Positions 43,485 through 53,372 of a stretch of 64,000 nt of DNA are shown here, one piece after another. Under the pieces are notes generated by a model. The model was not told the DNA's origin, ran no database searches, and saw only the letters and a program-made list of their open reading frames with translations. The first letter of the stretch is position 1. Each line of letters opens with the position of its first letter. This stretch comes from an uncultured Burkholderiales bacterium (GTDB lineage Bacteria; Pseudomonadota; Gammaproteobacteria; Burkholderiales; Burkholderiaceae_C), in assembly GCA_903871545.1 (NCBI GenBank), contig CAIQHG010000083.1, positions 54,178 through 118,177 of the forward strand. The letters are read 5' to 3'. A program made the position numbers and the translations under genes.

Positions 43485-43892
43485 CTATTTCTTAAACGCC
43501 CAAAACCGGCTGAGTAAAAACGTTTGAACAGCTGCTGCAATAATGCCTGCAATCAAGGATAGCCAATCATCTACCCTCGCCCCCCTATAAAGTATCATAA
43601 AAACAATTTCATTTGTGCAAAAACCTGCGCAAGCAGTTATTCCAAAGCGCATGAAACTTTGCAAAGCTTGTGTACTTGTATCTTTAAAGCTGAGGTTTCT
43701 GTGGCCAAAAAAGCTTACCAAAAAAGCAATGATAAAACCCAAAGCGTTTGCCCATTCGTTTTGAACTTTTAAAAAATCGAGAGTCAAACCGTAAATAATC
43801 AGATGAACTGCGGCCGCACTTGCTCCCACTAAAAGAAACCAAAATCCAGTTCGCAGGCGAGCAAGTTTTTGTTGAAATAATCTTTTGATCAT
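43485..43892 (-). CDS. GtrA-like membrane protein
   Basis: 135 residues with four predicted membrane segments, the GtrA/DPMS-like flippase family. FWFLLVGASAAAVHLIIYGL, WANALGFIIAFLVSFFGHRNLSF and MRFGITACAGFCTNEIVF are typical. GtrA proteins are thought to help move undecaprenyl-phosphate-linked sugars across the inner membrane. It follows the GT2 gene on the same strand by about 60 bases. No third, serotype-specific glucosyltransferase is near, so the final acceptor is unknown. Confidence 0.88.
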   Translation of the reverse strand: MIKRLFQQKLARLRTGFWFLLVGASAAAVHLIIYGLTLDFLKVQNEWANALGFIIAFLVSFFGHRNLSFKDTSTQALQSFMRFGITACAGFCTNEIVFMILYRGARVDDWLSLIAGIIAAAVQTFLLSRFWAFKK

Positions 43893-43951
43893 AAAGGGAG
43901 AGCGAAACGCAATTTAGAGCAAACGACTTTAAAAAGAGCCCTCACTAAAAC

Positions 43952-44971
43952 TTAATGATTTGTCGTATCTTGAAGACCACGTCCCGTTTTTTTTGCGATT
44001 AGATATTTAGGCCTTTGTTTGACCTCCTCATAAATCCTGCCCACATACTCTGCAAGAACACCGATGGAGAGCATTTGAATACCGCAAAAAAACATCAATC
44101 CAACCACAATAGTGGCATAACCTGGAACATCAATGCCGTAGAAAAAATATTCAAAAACAACCCAACTCCCGTAACACATAGCCCCGATAGAGAGTAAAAA
44201 TCCAACAATGCTAAGCAGCCTCAAAGGGGCAACTGAGAAGGCCACAATGCCCGTCACAGCGAGTGCAAACGAGCCTCTTAAGCCGAACTTGCTGACTCCC
44301 TCAACTCTACTAAGGGGCGTGTAGTCTAGCGCAATGCTAGGATACCCAACCCAAGCGTACAGCCCTTTCATAAAGCGGTTACGTTCAGGCATGGAGTTGA
44401 TAGCCGTAACAACTTGGCGACTCATCAACCTAAAGTCACCTGCGTCGGAAGGTATTTGTACTCGGTTTCCCCAGTTAATGAGCCTATAAAACAAGCCAGT
44501 CAAATATACCTGAAGTTGTGTTTGGTCGCTACGGGTCCTGCGCACAGCGTAAACCACATCGTAACCTTGGCGCCAATGCTCTAACATCGTTAGCACCAAA
44601 GAGGGGGGGTGTTGGCCGTCCGCGTCCATCAACACTATCGCGTCACCCTTAGCGTTTTCAAGTCCAGCACTCAAGGCAGACTCTTTTCCAAAATTTCGGG
44701 ACAAATTAACACCGACAATTCGGGGATCGTTGGCGCACAAGTTTTGCAACACAGCGCCCGTGTGATCTGTGCTGCCATCATTCACAATGATGATCTCTAA
44801 GGCTGGCAGCTCATGATCCAGGGTGCTTAGCAACTGAGCCACAAAGGTGGCGAGGTGGTGCCCCTCATTAAATGCGGGGATCACCAATGATAGGGAAGGG
44901 GAGGTGTGGGTGCGTGGGGAGAGGCTTAGCATTTCGGAATCATGCCACGAGTTTTGCAAAAAAGTACTCAA
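43952..44971 (-). CDS. GT2 glycosyltransferase, GtrB/DPM-like
   Basis: 339 residues. The GT-A domain has SLVIPAFNEGHHL, IIIVNDGSTDHTG and the metal-binding DxD in LMDADGQHP. Two C-terminal membrane segments (LSIVGFLLSIGAMCYGSW and IVVGLMFFCGIQMLSIGV) and the end YVGRIYEEVKQRPKYL match polyprenyl-phosphate glycosyltransferases such as GtrB. It would transfer a sugar from a nucleotide to undecaprenyl phosphate for surface glycosylation, with the GtrA-like protein. Divergent from argS. Confidence 0.9.
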   Translation of the reverse strand: MSTFLQNSWHDSEMLSLSPRTHTSPSLSLVIPAFNEGHHLATFVAQLLSTLDHELPALEIIIVNDGSTDHTGAVLQNLCANDPRIVGVNLSRNFGKESALSAGLENAKGDAIVLMDADGQHPPSLVLTMLEHWRQGYDVVYAVRRTRSDQTQLQVYLTGLFYRLINWGNRVQIPSDAGDFRLMSRQVVTAINSMPERNRFMKGLYAWVGYPSIALDYTPLSRVEGVSKFGLRGSFALAVTGIVAFSVAPLRLLSIVGFLLSIGAMCYGSWVVFEYFFYGIDVPGYATIVVGLMFFCGIQMLSIGVLAEYVGRIYEEVKQRPKYLIAKKTGRGLQDTTNH

Positions 44972-45096
44972 AGGTTGACTTTCTTTACAGATTTTCTGAT
45001 GCTTAGGCCCTCAAGTGTCCGTCTGGGCCCAACTTTAAAGACAATTGGCTTGAAAAGCTACGCGTGGGCTGGTCACAACGCCCTTAAAATCACACG

Positions 45097-46848
45097 ATGC
45101 AAATTGTAAAACATGAACTCAAAGAAGCGCTGATAAGCGTTGTTGAAGCCTTGGTCCCAGGAGAGGGGGGGCGAGCGGAATTTGAAATTCCTAAGGTCCC
45201 CGAGCACGGAGATTTAGCTGTAACGGCAGCGATGCCTTTGGCAAAAAAGCTGAAAAAGTCCCCTAGGGATATCGCTGAATCCCTAAAAAACGCTCTTGAA
45301 AAAGAGTTCGCCTTCAAAAAATGGGTTGAATCCATGGAGATAGCGGGGCCAGGATTTTTAAACATTCGCCTAAAGCTTAGCGCTCGACACCAAGTCATCA
45401 AGGAAGTGCTCGGCCAAACAAACACCTACGGTTTTAAAGCAAAACGCGGCGAAAAAGTGTTGGTTGAATTCGTGTCTGCCAATCCGACCGGTCCCCTGCA
45501 CGTGGGTCATGGGCGCCAAGGGGCGCTTGGGGACGCGATCTGTAATCTCTTTCAAACTCAGGGCTGGGATGTACACCGTGAGTTTTACTATAACGACGCA
45601 GGGGTACAAATTAATACGCTTGCGCTCAGCACCCAAATGAGAGCCAAAGGCCTGAAGCCCGGAGATAGCGCTTGGCCAACGGGTGAGAATGCGGCCGTGT
45701 ACAACGGAGACTATGTTGCAGATATAGCGAGGGACTATCTCGCAAAAAAAACCGTTGTTTCAGATGACAGGTCTTACACCGCTAGTGGAGATTTAGAGGA
45801 TTTAGAGAGCATTAGAGAGTTCGCCGTCGCCTACCTCAGGCGTGAGCAAGATCTGGACTTGAAGGCCTTCGCGGTTCATTTTGATGAGTATTACTTGGAG
45901 TCAAGTCTGTATACCAGTGGTCGGGTAAAGCAAGCCGTGCAGTCGATGATCAACTCTGGGCACACCTATGAAGCTGATGGAGCGTTGTGGCTTCGCTCTA
46001 CCTCCTACAAAGACGATAAAGACCGAGTGATGAAAAAGTCGGACGGCACTTTTACTTACTTTGTGCCCGACGTGGCTTATCACTTAAGCAAATGGGAGCG
46101 GGGGTTTCACAAAGTCGTGAACATTCAAGGCACGGATCACCATGGCACCATAGCTAGAGTTCGAGCAGGACTTCAAGCGGCCTCAGAGGTTCAAAATCTG
46201 GGCATACCCCCAAGCTTCCCCGACTATGTGCTTCACACCATGGTGAGGGTCATGAGAGGGGGCAGCGAGGTAAAAATCTCTAAACGCGCGGGAAGTTATG
46301 TGACGCTCAGAGATTTGATTGAGTGGACCTCTAAAGATGCGGTGCGGTTTTTCTTCACCAGCCGCAAACCCGACACTGAGTATGTATTTGATGTTGATTT
46401 GGCATTAGCTCAAAACAATGACAATCCGGTCTTTTACGTGCAGTACGCACACGCCCGGATTTGCTCGGTTTTATTAAAAGAGCAGACTGATCAAAGTCAG
46501 TCAGACTTGGACGAAAAGGGCAGAATGCAAAAAGTGATTGAGGTAACGAAAACGTTCTTGGCAACTGATTTGACTCCGCTGGACTCCGTCGCTGCTAAAA
46601 CACTCACCTCCCAGCTCGCCCGCTTTCCTGAGGTGCTAAGCTCAAGCGCAGAAAATTTTGCTCCCCATGAGATCAGCTTTTATTTGCGGGATTTGGCCGG
46701 TGCTTATCACAGCTACTATGATGCTGAGCGCATATTGGTTGAAGATATGGCCATTAAAAATGCGAGACTAGCGCTTGTTGCAGCGACAGCGCAGGTGATT
46801 CGAAATGGATTGAGTGTGCTCGGGGTCAGTGCCCCAACCCATATGTAG
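45097..46848 (+). CDS. argS: Arginyl-tRNA synthetase
   Basis: 583-residue class I synthetase that charges tRNA-Arg. The N-terminal Add1 domain is followed by [19 protein letters not shown] with the HIGH-like HVGH at 135-138, and the KMSKS-like region [13 protein letters not shown]; the C-terminal DALR domain is present ([25 protein letters not shown]). Its length is normal. It starts at an ATG with no strong ribosome binding site. It heads the run argS, SPOR-domain protein, dsbA, an order seen in Comamonadaceae. Confidence 0.97.
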   Translation: MQIVKHELKEALISVVEALVPGEGGRAEFEIPKVPEHGDLAVTAAMPLAKKLKKSPRDIAESLKNALEKEFAFKKWVESMEIAGPGFLNIRLKLSARHQVIKEVLGQTNTYGFKAKRGEKVLVEFVSANPTGPLHVGHGRQGALGDAICNLFQTQGWDVHREFYYNDAGVQINTLALSTQMRAKGLKPGDSAWPTGENAAVYNGDYVADIARDYLAKKTVVSDDRSYTASGDLEDLESIREFAVAYLRREQDLDLKAFAVHFDEYYLESSLYTSGRVKQAVQSMINSGHTYEADGALWLRSTSYKDDKDRVMKKSDGTFTYFVPDVAYHLSKWERGFHKVVNIQGTDHHGTIARVRAGLQAASEVQNLGIPPSFPDYVLHTMVRVMRGGSEVKISKRAGSYVTLRDLIEWTSKDAVRFFFTSRKPDTEYVFDVDLALAQNNDNPVFYVQYAHARICSVLLKEQTDQSQSDLDEKGRMQKVIEVTKTFLATDLTPLDSVAAKTLTSQLARFPEVLSSSAENFAPHEISFYLRDLAGAYHSYYDAERILVEDMAIKNARLALVAATAQVIRNGLSVLGVSAPTHM

Positions 46849-46903
46849 TTATATAAAAACTAAAATCACACAAAAGTTTAAATTACACAAAGGGCATTTA
46901 AAT

Positions 46904-47623
46904 ATGTTGACGGCTCAAAGCAAATTGCAATTCCAAAGGGGCGGAACAGTCCTTGGTTTCATACTGGGACTGCTGGTGGGACTCTTAGTCTCGTTGGGGT
47001 TGGCAGTCTATGTGACTAAAGTGCCTATTCCTTTTTTGAACAAATCGGTCAGCAGAACTGCTGAACAAGACGCGGCGGAGGAGAAAAAGAACAAAGACTG
47101 GGACCCAAACGCACCACTTTACAACAAGTCCTCTAAGACTGGCGCCTCCCCCACTGCACCAGTCGCCGGTTCTGCTCCGAGTACGCAGCCCCCAAAGACA
47201 GAAGATAAGCCTGAGCCAATTGCGGATAAAACCACCCCAAGCACTAACATTAGCTCCAGCACCAGCGCAACCGACTTAATTGGAGACTTTATTCGCTCAA
47301 AGACGGATACATCGGGGAGTAATCCAAGCTCAGCTACTCTAGCCCAAAACGCACCTAATACGGGTACCGGGGCGACTCCTGCAGACCCTTTTTATTATTA
47401 CGTTCAAGTCGGCGCCTTCAGATCAAACGATGAAGCGGAGTCTCAACGTGCAAAATTGGCCCTCCAAGGCTATGATATTCACATTTCAGAGAAAGAACAG
47501 GCCGGCAAAACTGTATTTCGCGTTCGGATCGGTCCAATGAACAGTAAAGACGACGCAGAAAAGGTTCAAGTCAAATTAGCCACTCAAAAGACCGAGGCTG
47601 CAATTGTCCGAGTGCAGCGCTAA
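46904..47623 (+). CDS. SPOR-domain membrane protein
   Basis: 239 residues from the ATG at 46904, which has AAAGGG upstream; the open frame begins earlier inside argS but that part is implausible. One membrane segment (VLGFILGLLVGLLVSLGLAV, about 18-37), a Pro/Ser/Thr-rich periplasmic linker, and a C-terminal SPOR domain (FYYYVQVGAFRSNDEAESQR to VRIGPMNSKDDAEKVQ). SPOR domains bind denuded peptidoglycan at the septum, so a division-associated role (FtsN/DedD-like) is likely. It lies between argS and dsbA. Confidence 0.92.
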   Translation: MLTAQSKLQFQRGGTVLGFILGLLVGLLVSLGLAVYVTKVPIPFLNKSVSRTAEQDAAEEKKNKDWDPNAPLYNKSSKTGASPTAPVAGSAPSTQPPKTEDKPEPIADKTTPSTNISSSTSATDLIGDFIRSKTDTSGSNPSSATLAQNAPNTGTGATPADPFYYYVQVGAFRSNDEAESQRAKLALQGYDIHISEKEQAGKTVFRVRIGPMNSKDDAEKVQVKLATQKTEAAIVRVQR

Positions 47624-47736
47624 TAATAGGAGGCTGATTTTTATACTAGATCTCCTAAATATTCACCCTATTTGGCCTGAATTTTTAAGCCCGTAAATTT
47701 CATCACACTCTTTGATACACACAGAAGGAATATTTC

Positions 47737-48381
47737 ATGAAAAGACGTGAATTTGCTTTAACAAGCGTTGCTGCCACATCCTCTATCCTCACTCGGGGAG
47801 CATTTGCACAGGGTGGTAAATTTGTGGAGGGCGTGGATTATCTTTCCTTGGATAAGAGAGTACCCGCCGATGTGGGTAATGGGAAGATTGAGATCATTGA
47901 ATTTTTTTGGTATAGCTGCCCACATTGCAACGCATTTGAGCCCAGCCTTGCGTCATGGATCAAGAGTGCCCCAAAAGACTTGGTCATCAAACGAGTGCCA
48001 GTGCGTTTTCAAGACAGCTTTGAGGCACAGCAGCGTATGTACTACGTCTTAGACTCCTTAAACAAGATCGACGCTTTGCATGCACAAGTATTTAAAGCGA
48101 TACACGTTGAGAAATTAAATCTCTCAAACTCAGAGGGCTTGGCCAACTGGGCCAGTGCACACGGGATAGAAAAAACGCAGTTTATGGAGCTTTTCAACTC
48201 CTTTGGCGTAGCGACTCAGGCCAAAAGAGCGGCTCAGTTGCAAGAGGCTTATAAAGTGCAAGGCGTACCTGCATTGGGAGTTGCGGGAAGGTTCTATACC
48301 GACGGCTCTATAGCCGGGAGCATGGACAGAGCTTTACAGGTCGTGGAATTTTTAGCCACTGAAGTAAGAAAAGGGCGCTAA
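47737..48381 (+). CDS. dsbA: Thiol:disulfide interchange protein DsbA
   Basis: 214-residue periplasmic oxidase that forms disulfides. The signal MKRREFALTSVAATSSILTRG ends near AFAQG and has a twin-arginine look (RREFAL). The active site is YSCPHC (Cys61, Cys64) and the cis-Pro is in VQGVPALGV. AGAAGGAA precedes the ATG. Length agrees with betaproteobacterial DsbA. Whether export is Sec or Tat cannot be settled from sequence. Confidence 0.93.
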   Translation: MKRREFALTSVAATSSILTRGAFAQGGKFVEGVDYLSLDKRVPADVGNGKIEIIEFFWYSCPHCNAFEPSLASWIKSAPKDLVIKRVPVRFQDSFEAQQRMYYVLDSLNKIDALHAQVFKAIHVEKLNLSNSEGLANWASAHGIEKTQFMELFNSFGVATQAKRAAQLQEAYKVQGVPALGVAGRFYTDGSIAGSMDRALQVVEFLATEVRKGR

Positions 48382-48451
48382 GAATTGGGCGTTCCCCCTG
48401 GACTCCGCCCTATAATCAAGGCATGAAATATATTAACGCAATTTTCGTGCC

Positions 48452-49138
48452 TTGAGTTTGATCTTGACTTCAATCACGGCTTCAAACTTAATCAGATTGC
48501 ATCTGAGCGCGCTTCTCTTTTTAAGTCTCCTTATTTTAGGGCTTGGAGTTGCTTACGCCGAAAAAGCCGACCGCGATAAGCCATTGAAAATTGAGGCGGA
48601 TCAATTAGATTACGACGACTTGAAACAGTTGAGTGTGTTTACGGGACGGGTGTCTTTGGTCAAAGGAACCATTGATATACGGGGAGACCGCTTGGAAGTA
48701 AGACAAGATCCGGACGGCTTTCAGTATGCGGTGCTCACACCTGTGCCTGGTGGGCGTGCAAGTTATAAACAAAAAAGAGACATCCAGAGCGAAAGTGTTG
48801 AGGGCATTGCACAGCGAATTGAATACGACGGCAAACAAGACAAGATATTTTTACTTGGAAACGCAGAGCTTAAGCGTTTTAGAAGCGGCGTAGTCAGCGA
48901 TGAGATTAGTGGACAGCGCATTGTGTATGAGAACCTAACGGATAAGTTTAGCGTTGACTCAAAGTTGGGTACTGCGGTTGGCTCTGGTGATACCTTGAAA
49001 GGGTCTACTGCAACATCACCTAAGTCTGGCTTAGGTAGTTCACTTGATTCATCTGGCCAAGGAACTATTAGCAACTCGAGCGGCGCCAGAGTCAGAGCCA
49101 TTTTATCCCCCGTCAAGCCCAGCGAGGCCAAGCCGTGA
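48452..49138 (+). CDS. lptA: LPS transport periplasmic protein LptA
   Basis: 228 residues, OstA/LptA fold that bridges LPS across the periplasm. Signal with [19 protein letters not shown], then [23 protein letters not shown] and ERVEGI-type beta repeats. The C terminus is Ser/Gly-rich. The only upstream start is a TTG at 48452 without a ribosome binding site; a stop lies in frame a few codons before it. A 10-codon frame from the ATG at 48423 overlaps this TTG by 4 bases (CTTGA) and could couple translation. lptC, normally just upstream, is absent. The stop overlaps lptB by GTGA. Confidence 0.88.
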   Translation: MSLILTSITASNLIRLHLSALLFLSLLILGLGVAYAEKADRDKPLKIEADQLDYDDLKQLSVFTGRVSLVKGTIDIRGDRLEVRQDPDGFQYAVLTPVPGGRASYKQKRDIQSESVEGIAQRIEYDGKQDKIFLLGNAELKRFRSGVVSDEISGQRIVYENLTDKFSVDSKLGTAVGSGDTLKGSTATSPKSGLGSSLDSSGQGTISNSSGARVRAILSPVKPSEAKP

Positions 49139-49920
49139 CCAGTTCCTTCAAGCAAAGCGCGTTGCCCGAGCAATTGGCAACGAGCCGTCTTGAGGCTAAA
49201 AATCTACAAAAGTCCTACGGTAGCCGAAAAGTGGTTCAAGACGTATCCCTCGCTGTGAACAAGGGGGAGGTAGTAGGGTTACTTGGCCCCAACGGGGCGG
49301 GTAAAACGACATCCTTTTATATGATTGTGGGGTTGGTGAGGGCGGATGCGGGAAAGATTTACATTGACGGACAATCCATTGAGCATTTGCCGATCCACAG
49401 GCGCTCACGCTTGGGGCTGAGTTATTTGCCTCAAGAGGCCTCCATATTTAGAAAACTCAATGTGGCTGAGAACGTAAGGGCTGTGTTGGAACTTCAGCAA
49501 AATGAGCTAGGCGAATTTCTTAGCGCGGAGCAGATTGAGAAAAGACTGACTGAGTTGCTGCAAGAGCTGCGGGTCGAGCACTTGCGGGACTCTCCCGCCG
49601 TGGCTTTGTCCGGGGGGGAGCGAAGGCGTGTTGAGATTGCGAGGGCACTTGCGACGCAGCCACGGTTTATATTGCTGGATGAGCCTTTTGCGGGAATCGA
49701 TCCGATCGCAGTCATTGAGATTCAACGTATTATTAAGTTTTTAAAGGGCAAGGGAATTGGTGTTTTAATCACGGATCACAACGTGAGGGAAACGTTGGGG
49801 ATTTGTGATCATGCTTGCATCATAAGCGAGGGAAACTTATTGGCCCAGGGTACACCTGGTGAAATAGTAGACAATGCAGAAGTACGAAGAGTGTACTTAG
49901 GCGAACATTTTAGAATGTAA
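49135..49920 (+). CDS. lptB: LPS export ABC transporter ATP-binding protein LptB
   Basis: 261 residues. Walker [10 protein letters not shown], the LptB-type [23 protein letters not shown], signature [16 protein letters not shown], Walker [17 protein letters not shown] and the switch [16 protein letters not shown]. It drives extraction of LPS from the inner membrane with LptFG. It starts at a GTG overlapping the lptA stop and has an N-terminal extension of about 17 residues. rpoN follows 18 bases later, the classic lptB-rpoN order. Confidence 0.96.
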   Translation: MTSSFKQSALPEQLATSRLEAKNLQKSYGSRKVVQDVSLAVNKGEVVGLLGPNGAGKTTSFYMIVGLVRADAGKIYIDGQSIEHLPIHRRSRLGLSYLPQEASIFRKLNVAENVRAVLELQQNELGEFLSAEQIEKRLTELLQELRVEHLRDSPAVALSGGERRRVEIARALATQPRFILLDEPFAGIDPIAVIEIQRIIKFLKGKGIGVLITDHNVRETLGICDHACIISEGNLLAQGTPGEIVDNAEVRRVYLGEHFRM

Positions 49921-49937
49921 GGCACAGGCAACTACGC

Positions 49938-51662
49938 ATGAAACAAGGTCTGTCACTACGCGTTTCACAGCATCTTGCGCTGACCCCACAGCTTCAGCAG
50001 TCGATCCGTCTCCTTCAACTATCCACTTTAGAGCTCAGTCAAGAGATAGAGCAAATGTTGGATGACAACCCCTTCTTAGAAAAAGAATTCGAGCTTGCCC
50101 AAAGCGAAGAGTTCGGCTTAGACCAGCAAGACGTGCCCATCAAAATGGAGGACGACGGCGACGGTGAGGGAAGCTCAGAGCTTTTGGGGATTTCTGAGTC
50201 GCAGATGGAAGATCAGTCGCAAGGTCTTGACTCACCCTCCAGTACGGACGTCTTGCTAGACTCTCAAGCAGACGTGGACTTAGACAATCAGGCGTCAAAT
50301 CAAGACCCAGGCCAAGACTTATGGGAGAGTCCGCTTGACCGGGTCAGTGAAATTCGGGTCGAGGCCAATTCCTCTACAGACACCGAGCCAGACGTCCAAG
50401 GAGTCGCCGAGAATTGGGACGGAGACGGCAGTTTCGAGTTCTCCGCCGATGACTCCGAGTGGGGAGGGGACGCGCCTGCATCTCAAAACAACTCTAAAGA
50501 GGAGACCGCTCAAGCCAGTGAGCTTGCCCGAAGCCAAGAAACGATGACAGAGTTTTTGCACCGCCAAGCCCTGTCTCTTCGCATGAGCGAGACCGATGTG
50601 GCCGCCCTTCGGTTTTTAATTGAGTCTTTAAACGACGACGGCTACTTAGAGGACACTCTCAAATCTTTGGCAGAGAGCCTAGCAGGAGACAACGAGGAGG
50701 AGTGCGAGGAGTTGGAGCACCGTTTAACGGTTGCATTGCATTTGCTTCAAAGTCTTGAGCCTACGGGGATAGGCGCTAGAAATCTATCGGAGTGTTTGAC
50801 TTTACAAATCAAAGCGATGCAAAGCTCTGAGCCAGATTTTGAGGAGCTCAGAGCAGTTTGCTTAAAAATTTGTAGCGGCACGCTTGATTTATTGGCCAAG
50901 CGAGACGTTAAGAGATTGATTGTCCTGACCTCCTCTAACGAGAGTTTGGTCAAGTCAGCCATTGCTCTGATTGCAAGGCTTGAGCCTAAGCCGGGTCGCA
51001 GGTTCGTTGATTTAGAGCGCCAAGTGGTGGTCCCCGATGTGTTAGTGACCCGAGTCGGTGAGGATAAGGGTGGCCAGCCAAAATTCAATGTTGTCTTAAA
51101 TCCGGATGTGATGCCACGCCTAAAGGTCAACGATATTTACGCGAGTGCGCTTAAATTTAGCGGCAAAAACGAGGGAGTCCTTGGACTTCAGCAAAGGCTG
51201 CAAGAAGCGCGTTGGTTTATCAAAAATATTCAACAACGCTTTGACACGATACTGCGGGTCAGCACCGCGATTGCCCAGCGACAGAAAAACTTCTTCATCC
51301 ACGGCGAGCTTGCCATGAAGCCCATGGTCCTGCGTGAAATCGCAGATGAACTCGGACTGCACGAGTCAACTATTAGTCGGGTGACCACCTCAAAATTCAT
51401 GTCCACTCCCTACGGTACCTTTGAGTTGAAATACTTCTTTGGCTCAGGTCTAGGCACCGATAGCGGCAACAACGCATCAAGCACCGCTGTGAGGGCTTTG
51501 ATTAAACAACTCGTCGCTAACGAGAATCCCAAAAAACCGCTCTCAGACAACCAACTATCCGATATGCTGAAAGAGCAAGGAATAGACTGTGCTAGGCGCA
51601 CAGTGGCCAAATACAGAGAAGCACTTCGCATTGCGCCTACCCACTTAAGACGAACGCTTTGA
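49938..51662 (+). CDS. rpoN: RNA polymerase sigma-54 factor
   Basis: 574 residues. Region I is at the N terminus (SLRVSQHLALTPQLQQSIRLL), and the RpoN box ARRTVAKYREAL is near the C terminus, preceded by the HTH (LREIADELGLHESTISRVTTSKFM). Sigma-54 recognises -24/-12 promoters and needs activators. Between about residues 50 and 190 lies a long acidic region (many Asp, Glu, Ser, Gln), making it notably longer than the 480-500 residues common in proteobacteria; region II is naturally variable. It starts at an ATG with weak ribosome binding. The stop overlaps the RlmL-like gene. Confidence 0.95.
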   Translation: MKQGLSLRVSQHLALTPQLQQSIRLLQLSTLELSQEIEQMLDDNPFLEKEFELAQSEEFGLDQQDVPIKMEDDGDGEGSSELLGISESQMEDQSQGLDSPSSTDVLLDSQADVDLDNQASNQDPGQDLWESPLDRVSEIRVEANSSTDTEPDVQGVAENWDGDGSFEFSADDSEWGGDAPASQNNSKEETAQASELARSQETMTEFLHRQALSLRMSETDVAALRFLIESLNDDGYLEDTLKSLAESLAGDNEEECEELEHRLTVALHLLQSLEPTGIGARNLSECLTLQIKAMQSSEPDFEELRAVCLKICSGTLDLLAKRDVKRLIVLTSSNESLVKSAIALIARLEPKPGRRFVDLERQVVVPDVLVTRVGEDKGGQPKFNVVLNPDVMPRLKVNDIYASALKFSGKNEGVLGLQQRLQEARWFIKNIQQRFDTILRVSTAIAQRQKNFFIHGELAMKPMVLREIADELGLHESTISRVTTSKFMSTPYGTFELKYFFGSGLGTDSGNNASSTAVRALIKQLVANENPKKPLSDNQLSDMLKEQGIDCARRTVAKYREALRIAPTHLRRTL

Positions 51663-52921
51663 ACGCACTCCTTATTTTTCTGCCCTGCGCAAGCGGGGTT
51701 GAGCTCTACCTTGCATACGAGATTTACCGTATCTTAGGACCCTCAGTCCAAGAGCTTAAAACGATGAGGGGAGGCGTACAGATCAAGGCCGCTTGGAGGG
51801 ACGCCCTACTGCTAAACCTGCATTCTCGCTTAGCTCAGCGCGTTTTGATTCAACTACAAGATCTCCCCTACTCGGGAGAGCAAGATATCTACAACGCAGC
51901 CCAGTCGGTTGCCTGGGAGCTCTGGTTTGGTGTGCAAAATAGTTTCAAAGTGGACATCACAGCACAGCACAGCCCGCTTAAGAGTTTGAACTTTGCAACC
52001 CTCAGAGTCAAAGACGCGGTTGCAGACCGCTTTAGGGACAGGCTGGGAGAGAGACCTAATGTCGAGACGTTCAGGCCAGATGTGCGGATTCACGCGCATC
52101 TCACAAGTGAGCGAGTCACGCTTTATTTAGATACCTCGGGGGAGCCTCTTTTTAAGCGGGGTTGGCGTTTTGAGAAGGGAGACGCGCCACTTAAAGAGAC
52201 TTTGGCTGCTGCGATGTTGGCTGCAAGCGGGTGGAGCATGCCCGTGTTACAAGAGGGTACGAGCGTGCCTCTGGAGGGAGCTAAAAGCGGCGTTGACGCG
52301 GGCGTGCCCCTTTACGATCCGTGCTGTGGAAGCGGCACAATCGTAATTGAGGCAGCTCAAATAGCCTGTCAAATGGCCAGCGGCCTAGGACGTCGTTTTG
52401 GATTTGAAAAGCTCAGACCCTTTGAGTCTAGGTTGTGGAATGAGCTAAAAGATGCTGCAAAAGCACAACAAGTGCCTGCAAAAGCGCAGGTCTACGGCAG
52501 CGATATCTCGCATCGAATGGTGGATTTTGCTGAACAAAACGCCTCTAAAGCCGGCGTCGCACAGGTTGCTAAATTTCGAGCTGGAGACGCTCTACAAAGG
52601 ATGCCGCCCGTGGAAGAAGGGGGGATTTTGATGGTGAACCCGCCCTACGGCGAGCGTATCGAGACGGCAGGTGTTGCGGGCGCCCGTCAAAACGCGACAA
52701 CCGAGGACGGGGGAGAGTTTTTCTCCCAGCTAGCCTCTCATTTAAAAACCAATTACACCAACTGGACCGCTTGGATTTTGACGCCCGATATGAAGTTGTC
52801 CAGCAAAATGAGACTCAAAGAAAACAGGCGAATTCCGATGTGGAATGGCCCCATTGAGTGTCGTATGTTCCGCTATGAAATAAAAAAAGGACGCATGTCC
52901 GATGCAACCCCTAGCGTCTAA
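51659..52921 (+). CDS. THUMP-domain RNA methyltransferase, RlmL N-terminal-like
   Basis: 420 residues. N-terminal ferredoxin-like/THUMP region (to about 165), then a Rossmann methyltransferase with the SAM site YDPCCGSGTIVIEAA, and the catalytic NPPYGERI typical of N2-guanine or N6-adenine methylases. It fits the RlmL-type 23S rRNA m2G2445 methyltransferase lacking the C-terminal RlmK half found in E. coli. It starts at a TTG overlapping the rpoN stop, which suggests translational coupling. Its last 20 bases overlap the PIN gene. Confidence 0.88.
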   Translation: MNALLIFLPCASGVELYLAYEIYRILGPSVQELKTMRGGVQIKAAWRDALLLNLHSRLAQRVLIQLQDLPYSGEQDIYNAAQSVAWELWFGVQNSFKVDITAQHSPLKSLNFATLRVKDAVADRFRDRLGERPNVETFRPDVRIHAHLTSERVTLYLDTSGEPLFKRGWRFEKGDAPLKETLAAAMLAASGWSMPVLQEGTSVPLEGAKSGVDAGVPLYDPCCGSGTIVIEAAQIACQMASGLGRRFGFEKLRPFESRLWNELKDAAKAQQVPAKAQVYGSDISHRMVDFAEQNASKAGVAQVAKFRAGDALQRMPPVEEGGILMVNPPYGERIETAGVAGARQNATTEDGGEFFSQLASHLKTNYTNWTAWILTPDMKLSSKMRLKENRRIPMWNGPIECRMFRYEIKKGRMSDATPSV

Positions 52922-53372
52922 GGCAAGTGTCGTCATAGACACCAACGTGGTCTTGGATATGTGGGTTTACAAGAACAAGGATGTAGAGGCCTTAAAAGCG
53001 GCCTTGTATAGGGCAGATGTTCTGTGGATTGCAACGGATGTGATGAGGCAAGAGCTCAGCAGAGTATTATCTTATCCACACATTCACGCAAGGCTCATAA
53101 GCGCAGGTTTAAGCCCAGAAGAGGTAATGGGTTCCTTTGACTCCTTGGTGGGCGTAGTAGTGGTGGCCCCTAAATCCCCCTACACCTGTAAAGACCCGGA
53201 TGATCAAATGTTTATTGATTTAGCCGCAGCGCACAAAGCCACATTGGTCAGCAAAGACAAATGTGTGCTGACGATGAAAAATAGGTTATCAAGGTTGGGC
53301 GTGAGCGTCGTCAAGGTTTGGACTGATGAACTTACTCCAAGCTCATCCCCCCACATCAGTTTCAGCCTTTAA
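52902..53372 (+). CDS. PIN-domain protein (COG1569-like)
   Basis: 156 residues. The PIN nuclease pattern is [13 protein letters not shown] with the first acidic residue, a mid Glu in RQELSRVL, and [12 protein letters not shown] and VSKDKCVL for the remaining acids. Such proteins are usually called toxins of toxin-antitoxin systems, but no antitoxin gene lies beside it: it overlaps the methyltransferase gene on one side and, convergently, rpe by 11 bases on the other. In betaproteobacteria this placement suggests a stable chromosomal gene, perhaps an RNA-processing nuclease. Confidence 0.85.
   Translation: MQPLASKASVVIDTNVVLDMWVYKNKDVEALKAALYRADVLWIATDVMRQELSRVLSYPHIHARLISAGLSPEEVMGSFDSLVGVVVVAPKSPYTCKDPDDQMFIDLAAAHKATLVSKDKCVLTMKNRLSRLGVSVVKVWTDELTPSSSPHISFSL

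Noticed and set aside
43310..43552. 80-codon minus-strand frame with a signal-like segment
   Set aside because: No convincing start codon and it overlaps the gtrA-like gene in another frame.
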